Shown here: positions 1-7,338 of the stretch, piece by piece | Position numbering within the stretch: the stretch's first letter is position 1 | Layout of the letters: every line of letters begins with the position of its first letter | Origin: an uncultured Flavobacterium sp. | Lineage (GTDB): Bacteria; Bacteroidota; Bacteroidia; Flavobacteriales; Flavobacteriaceae | DNA: 11,754 bases | Assembly (NCBI RefSeq): GCF_937876455.1 | Contig: NZ_CALFIG010000172.1 | Coordinates: 1 to 11,754, forward strand | Direction: 5' to 3' | Translations under genes and position numbers: made by a program | The notes under the pieces: generated by a model | What the model saw: only the letters and a program-made list of their open reading frames with translations | What the model was told of the DNA's origin: nothing | The model's database searches: none

Positions 1-1724
1 ATTTAATAGGAGATGAGCATTTTGTTCATGATGTAGATGAAACGGCAACAATTAAAGCTTATACGGTTCCTACAGGTGAGGTGCAAACAAATAATTTACC
101 AACAAATCCTCTAGGAATTTACGAAAATGACGTTTTTGGTACAACCAAAGCAAATTTTGTTACACAATTAACTTTAAGCACAGGAAATCCAGATTTTGGG
201 ACTAACGTGCAAATTGAAAATGTAGTTTTATACATTCCTTTATTCAGCACGGTAGCTACAAGTTCAACAGACGGCTCAAAAACATATACATTAGATTCTA
301 TCTACGCAAAAAATTTTATTTTAGATCAACAAATCGATGATTTAGATGATAAAAAATTTAAATTAAGTGTTTATGAAAATGGATATTATTTAAATACGAC
401 TGATCCAAACGATGATTTTTTATCCAATCAAAAATTTTATTCCGATTTAGATGCTACAATAAATACATGGAAAAAAGGGCATGATGGCAATGGAAATTCT
501 GTTGCAAATGGAATCAGATTAAATGATAGCCCAAATGCTTCACAAAATGATCAATTTTATTTTAATAAAAACGAAATTATTGTTTATAAAAGAAAGTTAA
601 TTAACGGAAATTATGTTTATGTAGATGCTAATGATGTGCAATTAGCTGATCAAAATGATGTGTCGGTAAGAGTAGTTAAAGAACGTTTAGCTCCTGGAAT
701 TTATTTGGAATTAAATAAAGAATATTTTAAAAAGAAAATATTACAAGCATCTTCTGCGAATTTATACAATAACAATGCATTTAAAGAATATTTTAGAGGA
801 TTATATTTTCAAACAGAACAAATATCTGGCGTAGATCCTGCTATGGCTATGTTAAACTTTTCAAATGCTAAATTGAATATTGATTACACTTCCATTTCTA
901 CTGGAGCAACAGACGCATCATCAAAAACTTTTACTATAACAATGGGAATCAATGCTGGGGCAAATACAGTATCCTTACAACAAAACAATTTTAGTTCCGA
1001 TTACATAACTCATTTAGGTAGCGCTTCAAACGACATAACTCTACCAAATAATACGGTTTTAGGTCAAAATACTAATTTATATTTAAAAGGAGGTAAGGGT
1101 TCAGTTGTATATATTGATTTGTTTGGAAATAACAATGTAGATGTATATGGAAGATCTGCAGAGTTAAGACAATATAGAGAAAAAGGATGGTTAATAAATG
1201 ATGCTTATCTTACGTTCTTTATAGACCAAAATAAAATGGCGGCCTTGGAAAAATCAGAAGAACCTTTACGATTATATTTATTTGATGCTACAAATCAAAA
1301 AGCATTAATTGACTATACTTTTGATACATCTACAAATACGAATGTTAAAAAAAGTAAAGTTGTACATGGGGGAATTATTGAAGTCGATGCAAACGGAAAA
1401 GGAACACAATACAAAATTAGAATTACAAATTATATCAATAACTTGTTTAATAGCAAAGAAGCAGACGCTTCTAAAGATATAAATAAAAATGTAAGATTAG
1501 GTTTGTGTATTTCTGAAACGATTGCGACAACTTCAAATTATTATTATAAAACAAGTAAGAATTTGCCTAATTTCCAGTCTCAAACAACTGGTCAGGTTCA
1601 AGAAGTGAAATATTTCCCAGCTGCATCAATAATGTCTCCTATGGGAACAGTTCTTCATGGAACAAATGCTGCTGACGCATCTAAACGATTAAAGTTAGTT
1701 ATAAATTATACAAAACCAAATTAA
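1..1724 (+). CDS. DUF4270 family secreted protein, 5' end missing
   Basis: The reading frame is open from base 3 to the stop at 1722-1724, giving 573 visible residues, so this is the C-terminal part of a longer protein. The GTG at 81 is not the true start: the upstream frame is open and encodes matching protein (residues such as DEHFVHDVDE before VQTNNLPTNPLGIYEN). The stretch TNNLPTNPLGIYENDVFG followed by ANFVTQL is what I recognise as typical of DUF4270. These are usually exported lipoproteins of Bacteroidota, but the signal peptide would lie outside the window. The visible part is rich in Asn, Ser, Thr, Asp and Tyr, has no obvious membrane segment, and looks like extracellular beta-rich protein. 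No catalytic motif is evident and the function is unknown. The gene ends 2 nt before glmS, so the two are almost certainly cotranscribed. The family call is good; any role in the envelope is inference. Confidence 0.82.
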   Translation, partial: LIGDEHFVHDVDETATIKAYTVPTGEVQTNNLPTNPLGIYENDVFGTTKANFVTQLTLSTGNPDFGTNVQIENVVLYIPLFSTVATSSTDGSKTYTLDSIYAKNFILDQQIDDLDDKKFKLSVYENGYYLNTTDPNDDFLSNQKFYSDLDATINTWKKGHDGNGNSVANGIRLNDSPNASQNDQFYFNKNEIIVYKRKLINGNYVYVDANDVQLADQNDVSVRVVKERLAPGIYLELNKEYFKKKILQASSANLYNNNAFKEYFRGLYFQTEQISGVDPAMAMLNFSNAKLNIDYTSISTGATDASSKTFTITMGINAGANTVSLQQNNFSSDYITHLGSASNDITLPNNTVLGQNTNLYLKGGKGSVVYIDLFGNNNVDVYGRSAELRQYREKGWLINDAYLTFFIDQNKMAALEKSEEPLRLYLFDATNQKALIDYTFDTSTNTNVKKSKVVHGGIIEVDANGKGTQYKIRITNYINNLFNSKEADASKDINKNVRLGLCISETIATTSNYYYKTSKNLPNFQSQTTGQVQEVKYFPAASIMSPMGTVLHGTNAADASKRLKLVINYTKPN

Positions 1725-1726
1725 AT

Positions 1727-3574
1727 ATGTGTGGAATTGTAGGTTATATTGGTCATAGAGAAGCTTATCCAATTATTATTAAAGGATTAAAAAGACTTGA
1801 GTACAGAGGATATGATAGTGCTGGTGTGGTTTTGTATGATGGAAAGGATTTAAAATTAGCTAAAACAAAAGGAAAAGTTTCCGATTTAGAAGCACGTGTT
1901 TCAAAAGAAATTACCACAAATGGGTCTATTGGCATGGGCCACACACGTTGGGCGACACATGGCGTTCCAAATGATGTGAATTCTCATCCTCATTTATCAA
2001 ATTCTGGAAACTTAGTGATTGTTCATAATGGAATTATTGAAAATTATGAGCCCTTAAAAAAAGAATTAATTAAAAGAGGTTATACGTTTAAATCAGATAC
2101 GGATACGGAAGTATTAGTAAATTTAATTGAAGAAGTTCAGAAAAAAGAGAAATTAAAACTTGGGAAAGCGGTACAAGTTGCTTTAAATCAAGTAATAGGC
2201 GCTTACGCAATAGTTGTGTTTGATAAAAATAAGCCTGACGAATTGGTGGCAGCACGTCTCGGGTCGCCTTTAGCAATTGGAATTGGAGAAGAAGAGTTTT
2301 TTATTGCGTCTGACGCATCACCTTTTATTGAATATACCTCAAATGCCATCTATTTAGAAGATGAAGAAATGGCAGTTATTCGCCTTCATAAACCAATGAA
2401 AGTGCGAAAAATAAAAGACGATTCATTAGTAGATCCATATATTCAAGAACTTCAAATGAATTTGGAGCAAATAGAAAAAGGTGGCTATGAGCATTTTATG
2501 CTGAAAGAAATTTATGAACAACCTAATGTAATTAAAGATACGTATAGAGGTAGATTGTTGGCAAACAAAGGCATTATTCAAATGTCGGGTATCGAGGACA
2601 ATTTAGAAAAATTTTTAAATGCAAAACGGATACTAATTGTTGCTTGCGGCACTTCGTGGCATGCAGGATTAGTGGCTGAATATATTATAGAGGAATTTGC
2701 TAGAATACCTGTTGAGGTAGAATATGCTTCCGAATTTAGATACAGAAATCCAATTATTAATAAAGACGATATTGTAATTGCTATTTCTCAATCAGGAGAA
2801 ACAGCAGACACGTTAGCTGCAATCAAATTAGCGAAAGAAAATGGCGCTTTTGTTTTTGGAGTTTGTAATGTTGTTGGGTCTTCTATTTCAAGAGAAACAC
2901 ACGCTGGAGCTTATACACATGCAGGACCAGAAATTGGTGTAGCGTCTACTAAGGCGTTCACGACACAGATTACAATTTTGACGCTTATTGCATTGCGTTT
3001 AGCAAAAGCAAAAGGCTCAATGAATCATGCTGATTATCAAAGGTATTTATTAGAATTAGAAATGATTCCTGAAAAAGTAGAAGAAGCGTTGTTGACAAAT
3101 GAAGCATCAAAAGCAATTGCATCTATTTATAAAAATGCTACAAATTGCTTGTATTTAGGAAGAGGATATAATTTTCCAGTTGCCTTAGAGGGTGCTTTAA
3201 AACTAAAAGAAATATCGTATATCCACGCTGAAGGGTATCCTGCTGCAGAAATGAAACACGGGCCTATAGCTTTAATAGATGAGCAAATGCCAGTGATAGT
3301 AATAGCACCAAATAAAGGACATTACGATAAGGTTGTGAGTAATATACAAGAAATTAAATCTAGAAGTGGTAAAATTATCGCTGTTGTAACAAAAGGAGAT
3401 ACTCAGGTAAAAGAATTAGCAGATCACGTTATTGAAATTCCAGAAACTTCAGAAGCATTAACACCGCTATTAACCACAATACCATTGCAATTATTATCCT
3501 ACCATATTGCGGTATTAAGAGGGTGTAATGTGGACCAGCCTAGAAATTTAGCAAAATCCGTTACAGTAGAATAA
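1727..3574 (+). CDS. glmS: Glutamine--fructose-6-phosphate aminotransferase (isomerizing)
   Basis: This cytoplasmic enzyme makes glucosamine-6-phosphate from fructose-6-phosphate and glutamine, the first step toward UDP-GlcNAc for peptidoglycan and other envelope polymers. The 615 residues have the family's full architecture. The N-terminal glutaminase domain (about 1-240) starts MCGIVGYIG, so Cys2 becomes the nucleophile once Met is removed. It also shows GHTRWATHG at 71-79, the oxyanion-hole Asn-Gly at 101-102 and SDTDTE at 123-128. Two SIS sugar-binding domains follow, with CGTS at 307-310, SQSGET at 354-359 and STKAFT at 407-412. The isomerase segment EGALKLKEISYIHAE is at 488-502. The C-terminal tail DQPRNLAKSVTVE carries Lys610, the equivalent of the sugar-binding lysine near the end of E. 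coli GlmS. The start is fixed by Cys2. It follows DUF4270 by 2 nt with no recognisable ribosome binding site, and a strong terminator lies just after the stop. There is no room upstream for a glmS ribozyme. Confidence 0.98.
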   Translation: MCGIVGYIGHREAYPIIIKGLKRLEYRGYDSAGVVLYDGKDLKLAKTKGKVSDLEARVSKEITTNGSIGMGHTRWATHGVPNDVNSHPHLSNSGNLVIVHNGIIENYEPLKKELIKRGYTFKSDTDTEVLVNLIEEVQKKEKLKLGKAVQVALNQVIGAYAIVVFDKNKPDELVAARLGSPLAIGIGEEEFFIASDASPFIEYTSNAIYLEDEEMAVIRLHKPMKVRKIKDDSLVDPYIQELQMNLEQIEKGGYEHFMLKEIYEQPNVIKDTYRGRLLANKGIIQMSGIEDNLEKFLNAKRILIVACGTSWHAGLVAEYIIEEFARIPVEVEYASEFRYRNPIINKDDIVIAISQSGETADTLAAIKLAKENGAFVFGVCNVVGSSISRETHAGAYTHAGPEIGVASTKAFTTQITILTLIALRLAKAKGSMNHADYQRYLLELEMIPEKVEEALLTNEASKAIASIYKNATNCLYLGRGYNFPVALEGALKLKEISYIHAEGYPAAEMKHGPIALIDEQMPVIVIAPNKGHYDKVVSNIQEIKSRSGKIIAVVTKGDTQVKELADHVIEIPETSEALTPLLTTIPLQLLSYHIAVLRGCNVDQPRNLAKSVTVE

Positions 3575-3581
3575 AAAAATT

Positions 3582-3613
3582 AAAGCGAAATGAATCATTT
3601 CGCTTTTTTATTT
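3582..3613 (+). terminator. Rho-independent terminator after glmS
   Basis: An 11-bp perfect stem pairs AAAGCGAAATG (3582-3592) with CATTTCGCTTT (3596-3606) across the 3-nt loop AAT. It runs into a T tract (3604-3609) and a further TTT after one A. It starts 7 nt after the glmS stop, so it should end the DUF4270-glmS transcript and insulate the atpD promoter that follows. Confidence 0.88.
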
Positions 3614-3634
3614 GCAAAAAAATTCAAAAATAAA

Positions 3635-3666
3635 TTGCAAAATTAATTCTAAAAAAACTATCTTTG
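3635..3666 (+). promoter_or_regulatory. Bacteroidota-type promoter for atpDC
   Basis: TATCTTTG at 3659-3666 is a perfect match to the -7 element TAnnTTTG used by the primary sigma factor of Bacteroidota. TTG at 3635-3637 serves as the -33 element with a 21-nt gap, inside the 17-23 nt range known for Flavobacterium. Transcription should start near 3672, leaving a leader of about 54 nt before the atpD ATG. The site lies just after the glmS terminator, which fits a new transcription unit. The leader shows no Shine-Dalgarno sequence and is A/T-rich, as is usual in this phylum. Confidence 0.75.
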
Positions 3667-3725
3667 CACCCGAAAAAACATCATTTTTTCAACTCTCAAA
3701 TAGCTATTAAATAAATACATAAGCA

Positions 3726-5237
3726 ATGTCTAAAGTTACAGGAAAAGTTGCACAAATTATTGGACCAGTAGTAGATGTAGTGTTTAACACTGCAAATGCA
3801 GAGCTTCCAAAAATTTATGATTCATTAGAAATTACTAAAAAAGACGGTACTAAATTAGTATTAGAAGTACAATCTCACATTGGTGAAGATACCGTGCGTA
3901 CTATCTCAATGGACTCTACTGACGGTTTGTCAAGAGGTACAGAAGTGGTAGCTACAGGAGCGGCAATTCAAGTGCCAATTGGGCAAGAAGTGTTCGGTCG
4001 TTTATTTAACGTAATTGGTGATGCAATTGACGGATTAGGAGATTTACCTAAGGAAGGGTCAAATGGTTTGCCAATTCATAGGCCAGCACCAAAATTTGAA
4101 GATTTATCAACTTCTACAGAAGTTTTATTTACAGGTATTAAAGTAATCGATTTGATTGAGCCTTATGCAAAAGGAGGAAAAATTGGTTTATTTGGAGGTG
4201 CTGGAGTAGGTAAAACCGTATTGATTCAGGAGTTAATTAATAATATTGCAAAAGGTCACGGTGGTTTATCAGTTTTTGCTGGTGTAGGTGAAAGAACACG
4301 TGAAGGGAATGACCTTTTAAGAGAAATGTTAGAATCAGGTATTATTAAATACGGTGACGATTTCATGCACTCTATGGAAAATGGAGGATGGGATTTGTCT
4401 AAAGTTGATAAAGCAGGAATGAAAGAATCTAAAGCTACTTTCGTTTTTGGACAAATGAATGAACCACCTGGAGCACGTGCACGTGTAGCCTTATCAGGTT
4501 TAACTATCGCTGAATATTTCCGTGATGGAGCAGGAGATGGACAAGGTAAAGACGTACTTTTCTTTGTTGATAACATCTTCCGTTTTACACAAGCAGGATC
4601 TGAGGTATCTGCATTATTAGGTCGTATGCCTTCTGCGGTAGGTTATCAACCAACACTTGCAACAGAAATGGGTGCAATGCAAGAACGTATTACGTCAACT
4701 AAAACAGGTTCTATTACTTCTGTACAAGCTGTATATGTACCTGCCGATGACTTAACTGACCCTGCACCTGCAACAACGTTTGCTCACTTAGATGCAACAA
4801 CAGTATTGTCTCGTAAAATTGCTGAATTAGGTATTTATCCTGCAGTAGATCCATTAGATTCTACTTCACGTATTTTAGCTCCAGAAATTTTAGGTGATGA
4901 CCACTATAACTGTGCACAACGCGTAAAAGAAATTTTACAACGCTACAAACAATTACAAGATATCATTGCTATCTTAGGTATGGAAGAATTATCTGAAGAA
5001 GATAAATTAGTTGTATCACGTGCTCGTAGAGTACAACGTTTCTTATCACAACCTTTCCACGTAGCTGAACAGTTTACGGGTATTCCAGGAGTACTTGTTG
5101 ATATTAAAGATACTATCAAAGGATTTAATATGATTATGGACGGTGAACTAGACCACTTACCTGAAGCAGCATTCAATCTTAAAGGAAGTATCCAAGATGC
5201 TATTGAAGCAGGAGAGAAAATGTTAGCAGAAGCTTAA
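3726..5237 (+). CDS. atpD: F1F0 ATP synthase subunit beta
   Basis: This is the catalytic beta subunit of the F1 sector, which makes ATP from ADP and phosphate on the cytoplasmic face of the membrane. The N-terminal barrel begins SKVTGKVAQIIGPVVDVVF, which fixes the start. The nucleotide-binding domain has the P-loop GGAGVGKT at 157-164, GERTREGNDL at 188-197 with catalytic Glu189, Walker B leading into VDNIFRF at 281-287, and ALLGRMPSAVGYQPTL at 297-311. The C-terminal domain carries EELSEED at 420-426, the family's DELSEED lever with Asp changed to Glu. The protein has 503 residues against about 460 in E. coli. By eye, about 27 extra residues lie between GERTREGND and FGQMNEPPG, and about 5 more near 268-272. 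The gene has its own promoter and is followed by atpC. The remaining ATP synthase genes are not here, a split I recall from other Flavobacteriaceae. Confidence 0.98.
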   Translation: MSKVTGKVAQIIGPVVDVVFNTANAELPKIYDSLEITKKDGTKLVLEVQSHIGEDTVRTISMDSTDGLSRGTEVVATGAAIQVPIGQEVFGRLFNVIGDAIDGLGDLPKEGSNGLPIHRPAPKFEDLSTSTEVLFTGIKVIDLIEPYAKGGKIGLFGGAGVGKTVLIQELINNIAKGHGGLSVFAGVGERTREGNDLLREMLESGIIKYGDDFMHSMENGGWDLSKVDKAGMKESKATFVFGQMNEPPGARARVALSGLTIAEYFRDGAGDGQGKDVLFFVDNIFRFTQAGSEVSALLGRMPSAVGYQPTLATEMGAMQERITSTKTGSITSVQAVYVPADDLTDPAPATTFAHLDATTVLSRKIAELGIYPAVDPLDSTSRILAPEILGDDHYNCAQRVKEILQRYKQLQDIIAILGMEELSEEDKLVVSRARRVQRFLSQPFHVAEQFTGIPGVLVDIKDTIKGFNMIMDGELDHLPEAAFNLKGSIQDAIEAGEKMLAEA

Positions 5238-5240
5238 TTT

Positions 5241-5311
5241 AGTATTCAGTATTCAGTCACGGTATTCAGTTACTCGCTAATCACTAATTACTAATCACTA
5301 ATCACTAAGAA
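5241..5311. repeat. Two adjoining 7-nt repeat arrays between atpD and atpC
   Basis: Nearly the whole 76-nt spacer is built of 7-nt units. The first part holds AGTATTC at 5241 and 5248, a diverged AGTCACG at 5255, a one-base-short GTATTC at 5262 and AGTTACT at 5268. After CG at 5275-5276, the second part holds CTAATCA at 5277, CTAATTA at 5284, CTAATCA at 5291 and 5298, and a decayed CTAAGAA at 5305. The array ends 2 nt before the atpC ATG and begins 3 nt after the atpD stop, so it forms the atpC translation start region. It has no stem strong enough to be a terminator. Confidence 0.9.
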
Positions 5312-5313
5312 AT

Positions 5314-5595
5314 ATGATTTTAGAAATAGTATCGCCAGAGGCAACGTTATTTAAAGGAGAAGTTACTTCAGTAGCTGTTCCCGGAGTTAATGGTGAGTTT
5401 CAAATGCTGAATAATCACGCACCAATAGTGTCAATTTTAACAAAAGGAAGTGTAAAAATTAATGCTTCTCAAATTTCAATTGATCCTGTGCATGAAGCTA
5501 AATTTACGAAAGTGAATCAGCAAAATTATTGGTTGCCTATTCAATCAGGAACCTTAGAAATGAAAGACAATAAAGTAATAGTATTAGCCGACTAA
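5314..5595 (+). CDS. atpC: F1F0 ATP synthase subunit epsilon, short form
   Basis: Epsilon is part of the central stalk that joins F1 to the F0 ring. The 93 residues cover only the N-terminal beta-sandwich: MILEIVSPEATLFKGEV at the start, then VPGVNGEFQMLNNHAPIVSIL, a segment diagnostic of the family. E. coli epsilon has about 139 residues and ends in two alpha helices that can extend and inhibit the enzyme. Those helices are absent, since the protein stops after the last strand (IVLAD). From memory, short epsilon subunits are normal in Bacteroidota and Chlorobi, so this is not a truncation. The gene follows atpD after 76 nt filled by heptamer repeats and is closed by a terminator. Translation presumably starts in the A/T-rich edge of the repeat array, with no Shine-Dalgarno sequence. 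Confidence 0.95.
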   Translation: MILEIVSPEATLFKGEVTSVAVPGVNGEFQMLNNHAPIVSILTKGSVKINASQISIDPVHEAKFTKVNQQNYWLPIQSGTLEMKDNKVIVLAD

Positions 5596-5617
5596 TTCGT
5601 TATTTTATTTTAAATAC

Positions 5618-5651
5618 AAATCCCATAGTGTAAATCTCTGTGGGATTTTTT
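5618..5651 (+). terminator. Rho-independent terminator after atpC
   Basis: The arm AAATCCCATAG (5618-5628) pairs with CTGTGGGATTT (5638-5648), an 11-bp stem with one G-U pair and a 9-nt loop. T residues continue to 5651, followed by A and more T. It lies 22 nt after the atpC stop and 35 nt before bioF, so it separates the ATP synthase and biotin transcripts. A convincing bioF promoter is not obvious in the short remaining gap. TTTATTTG at 5669-5676 is one base off the -7 consensus and lacks a placed TTG. Confidence 0.82.
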
Positions 5652-5686
5652 ATTTTTGATGGCTAAACTTTATTTGCCGCTTTGTC

Positions 5687-6838
5687 ATGAAACTTCCTAA
5701 TTCACTTCAAGAAAAATTAAATTTAAGGGTCCAAAAACAGGCACTAAGAAGTCTTTCGCTTCATAGTGAAGAAATCGATTTTTCATCTAACGACTATTTG
5801 GGTTTTGCTAAAAATGAACAAATATTTGAAGCAACGCACAAATATCTAGTAGCTAATAACCTAAAAATAAACGGGGCAACTGGTTCCAGATTAATTTCAG
5901 GAAATCATAATTTATATGCTGTTACTGAAAAATATATTGCAGAGTTTCATCAATCAGAAGCAGCTTTGATTTTTAATTCGGGGTATGATGCTAATGTAGG
6001 GTTTTTTAGCGCTGTGCCGCAAAGAAATGATATTATTTTATATGATGAGTTGTGTCATGCTTCTATTCGTGATGGCATACAAATGAGTCATGCCAAATCG
6101 TATAAATTTCAGCATAACGATTATGAAGATTTGGAAAAAAAAATTAGTAAACTTCAAATCCAAAATGCCAAACAAGAAACAATTTATATCGTAACAGAAT
6201 CCGTTTTTTCTATGGATGGTGATACGCCTAATATAGAAAAATTACTCCAACTTTCAGAAAAATTTAAGGCACTCTTAGTAGTTGATGAAGCGCATGCTTT
6301 AGGTGTGTTTGGAGAAAAAGGTGAAGGTGTAATACAATCGCAACAATTTCAAAATAAAGTATTTGCCAGAATTATGACGTTTGGTAAAGGTTTGGGTTGT
6401 CATGGCGCGGCTATTTTAGGAAATGCTGATTTAATTGAATATTTAGTTAATTTTGCTCGAAGTTTTATTTATACAACCGGACTTTCCCCTCATTCCGTTG
6501 CGACAATTTTAGTAGCGTATCAAAATTTAAATCAGTCTACTGAACTTCAAAAATTAAAAGAGAACATTAGCTTTTTCAATCAGCAAAAACATTTTTTTGG
6601 AGTAAAGCCACTTTTTGTATATAGTAAATCGGCTATTCATTCGGCTATACTTCCCGGTAACCATAACGTAAAAAAAATAGCTTCTCAATTACAAGAAAAA
6701 GGATTTGAGGTGAAACCTATTTTAGCACCAACCGTTCCAGAGGGTCAAGAACGATTGCGGTTTTGTTTGCATTCATACAATACTGAAAGAGAAATGCAAG
6801 AAGTTTTGTCAGCATTGAGTAAATTTGTGTTTGATTAA
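5687..6838 (+). CDS. bioF: 8-amino-7-oxononanoate synthase (KAPA synthase)
   Basis: This PLP enzyme of the alpha-oxoamine synthase family condenses a pimeloyl thioester with L-alanine to give KAPA, the first ring-building step of biotin synthesis. The 383 residues match the usual length of about 385. Visible landmarks are DFSSNDYLGF at 31-40, GSRLISGNHNLY at 66-77, the PLP-stacking His124 in DELCHAS, VDEAHALG at 199-206 with Asp200 and His203, and the Schiff-base Lys234 in TFGKGLGCHGA. Arg358 lies in PEGQERLRFCLHS near the C terminus. The relatives 2-amino-3-ketobutyrate CoA ligase and serine palmitoyltransferase share this fold, but the bioD and bioA genes downstream settle the call. It begins after the atpC terminator and ends 11 nt before the DUF2007 gene. 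No BirA-type operator was seen upstream. Confidence 0.95.
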   Translation: MKLPNSLQEKLNLRVQKQALRSLSLHSEEIDFSSNDYLGFAKNEQIFEATHKYLVANNLKINGATGSRLISGNHNLYAVTEKYIAEFHQSEAALIFNSGYDANVGFFSAVPQRNDIILYDELCHASIRDGIQMSHAKSYKFQHNDYEDLEKKISKLQIQNAKQETIYIVTESVFSMDGDTPNIEKLLQLSEKFKALLVVDEAHALGVFGEKGEGVIQSQQFQNKVFARIMTFGKGLGCHGAAILGNADLIEYLVNFARSFIYTTGLSPHSVATILVAYQNLNQSTELQKLKENISFFNQQKHFFGVKPLFVYSKSAIHSAILPGNHNVKKIASQLQEKGFEVKPILAPTVPEGQERLRFCLHSYNTEREMQEVLSALSKFVFD

Positions 6839-6849
6839 CCTTTTTATCC

Positions 6850-7251
6850 ATGTCAAAATTCCAACAAATCGCAACATATCAATATTCATCAGAGGCTTAT
6901 TTAATTAAAGGCAAGTTGGAATCTGAAGGTATTGAAGTGTTTTTGCAAAATGAAAATACAATCAATACAGATCCATTATTGAGTAATGCTTTAGGCGGGG
7001 TAAGAGTAATTGTACATTCAGAAGACGTACTAAAATCAAGACAAATTTTAGATTCTATTCCAAAATACGCTGTTGATATTAAAGGTGAATTATTAGCTTG
7101 TCCTAACTGTGGTGCTCAACATGTCAATATGATTACCTCTATTAGAGATGTTAAATCGTTTTTAGCGTTTGTATATGCTTTGTTTACTTTATCCATGCCC
7201 ATATTTACTAAACAAAAGTATAAGTGCGAAAGTTGTCATTTTGAATTTTAG
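6850..7251 (+). CDS. DUF2007 protein with C-terminal zinc-ribbon cysteines
   Basis: The 133-residue protein begins with a DUF2007 (putative signal-transducing) domain at about 1-72. It shows the family's pattern of a short alpha/beta unit: ATYQYSSEAYLIKGKLESEG, then FLQNENTINTDPLLSNALGG and VRVIVHSEDVLKSRQIL. A second part has CPNC at 84-87 and CESC at 126-129, two Cys pairs that could bind one zinc ion. Between them is a hydrophobic stretch at about 103-119 (FLAFVYALFTLSMPIF), which is unusual inside a zinc ribbon and may touch or span the membrane. It lies 11 nt after bioF and 87 nt before bioD, on the same strand, so it is probably in the biotin operon. No role in biotin synthesis is known to me and co-location may be accidental. 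The family call is fairly secure; the function is unknown. Confidence 0.8.
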   Translation: MSKFQQIATYQYSSEAYLIKGKLESEGIEVFLQNENTINTDPLLSNALGGVRVIVHSEDVLKSRQILDSIPKYAVDIKGELLACPNCGAQHVNMITSIRDVKSFLAFVYALFTLSMPIFTKQKYKCESCHFEF

Positions 7252-7298
7252 TTTTAGCTACACAGATTTAAAAAAAAATAATAGATATTTTTAAGAAC

Positions 7299-7327
7299 CT
7301 TGTGAAATCTTTGCGAACTTTGCGGTT
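7299..7327. repeat. CTTTGCG-type short repeats before bioD
   Basis: Three imperfect units follow one another: CTTGTGAAAT (7299-7308), CTTTGCGAA (7309-7317) and CTTTGCGGTT (7318-7327). They fill much of the 87-nt gap between the DUF2007 gene and bioD, after an A-rich run near 7268-7282. Similar CTTTGCG strings with a nearby CACAGATTTAAA segment (present at 7261-7272) are, from memory, common dispersed intergenic sequence in Flavobacterium. No perfect TAnnTTTG promoter is present; AATCTTTG at 7306-7313 is one base off. Confidence 0.6.
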
Positions 7328-7338
7328 AAATAAAAAAA

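Noticed and set aside
81..83. GTG as the start of the first gene
   Set aside because: The same frame is open back to base 3 and the upstream residues fit the DUF4270 family, so the gene enters from outside the window.
1700..1727. A glmS ribozyme or other leader control of glmS
   Set aside because: Only 2 nt separate the upstream gene from glmS, and the ribozyme is known from Firmicutes and relatives. No such fold can be placed here.
4256..4576. A 106-residue open frame on the minus strand within atpD
   Set aside because: It lies wholly opposite a highly conserved gene, has low-complexity composition, and matches no family I recognise. It is a shadow of atpD coding. The minus-strand frames at 2088-2276, 4943-5176 and 8526-8708, and the plus-strand frame at 10710-10901 opposite nuoN, were set aside for the same reason.
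5631..5640. The 10-mer TAAATCTCTG shared by the bioF leader (5631-5640) and the bioA leader (7998-8007) as a common biotin motif
   Set aside because: In AT-rich DNA of this length many 10-mer pairs are expected by chance, and the first copy is part of the atpC terminator.
5596..5686. A BirA operator or firm promoter before bioF
   Set aside because: No TTGTAAACC-type half sites are visible. The best -7 candidate, TTTATTTG at 5669-5676, has a mismatch and no TTG at 17-23 nt, so it was not listed as a feature.
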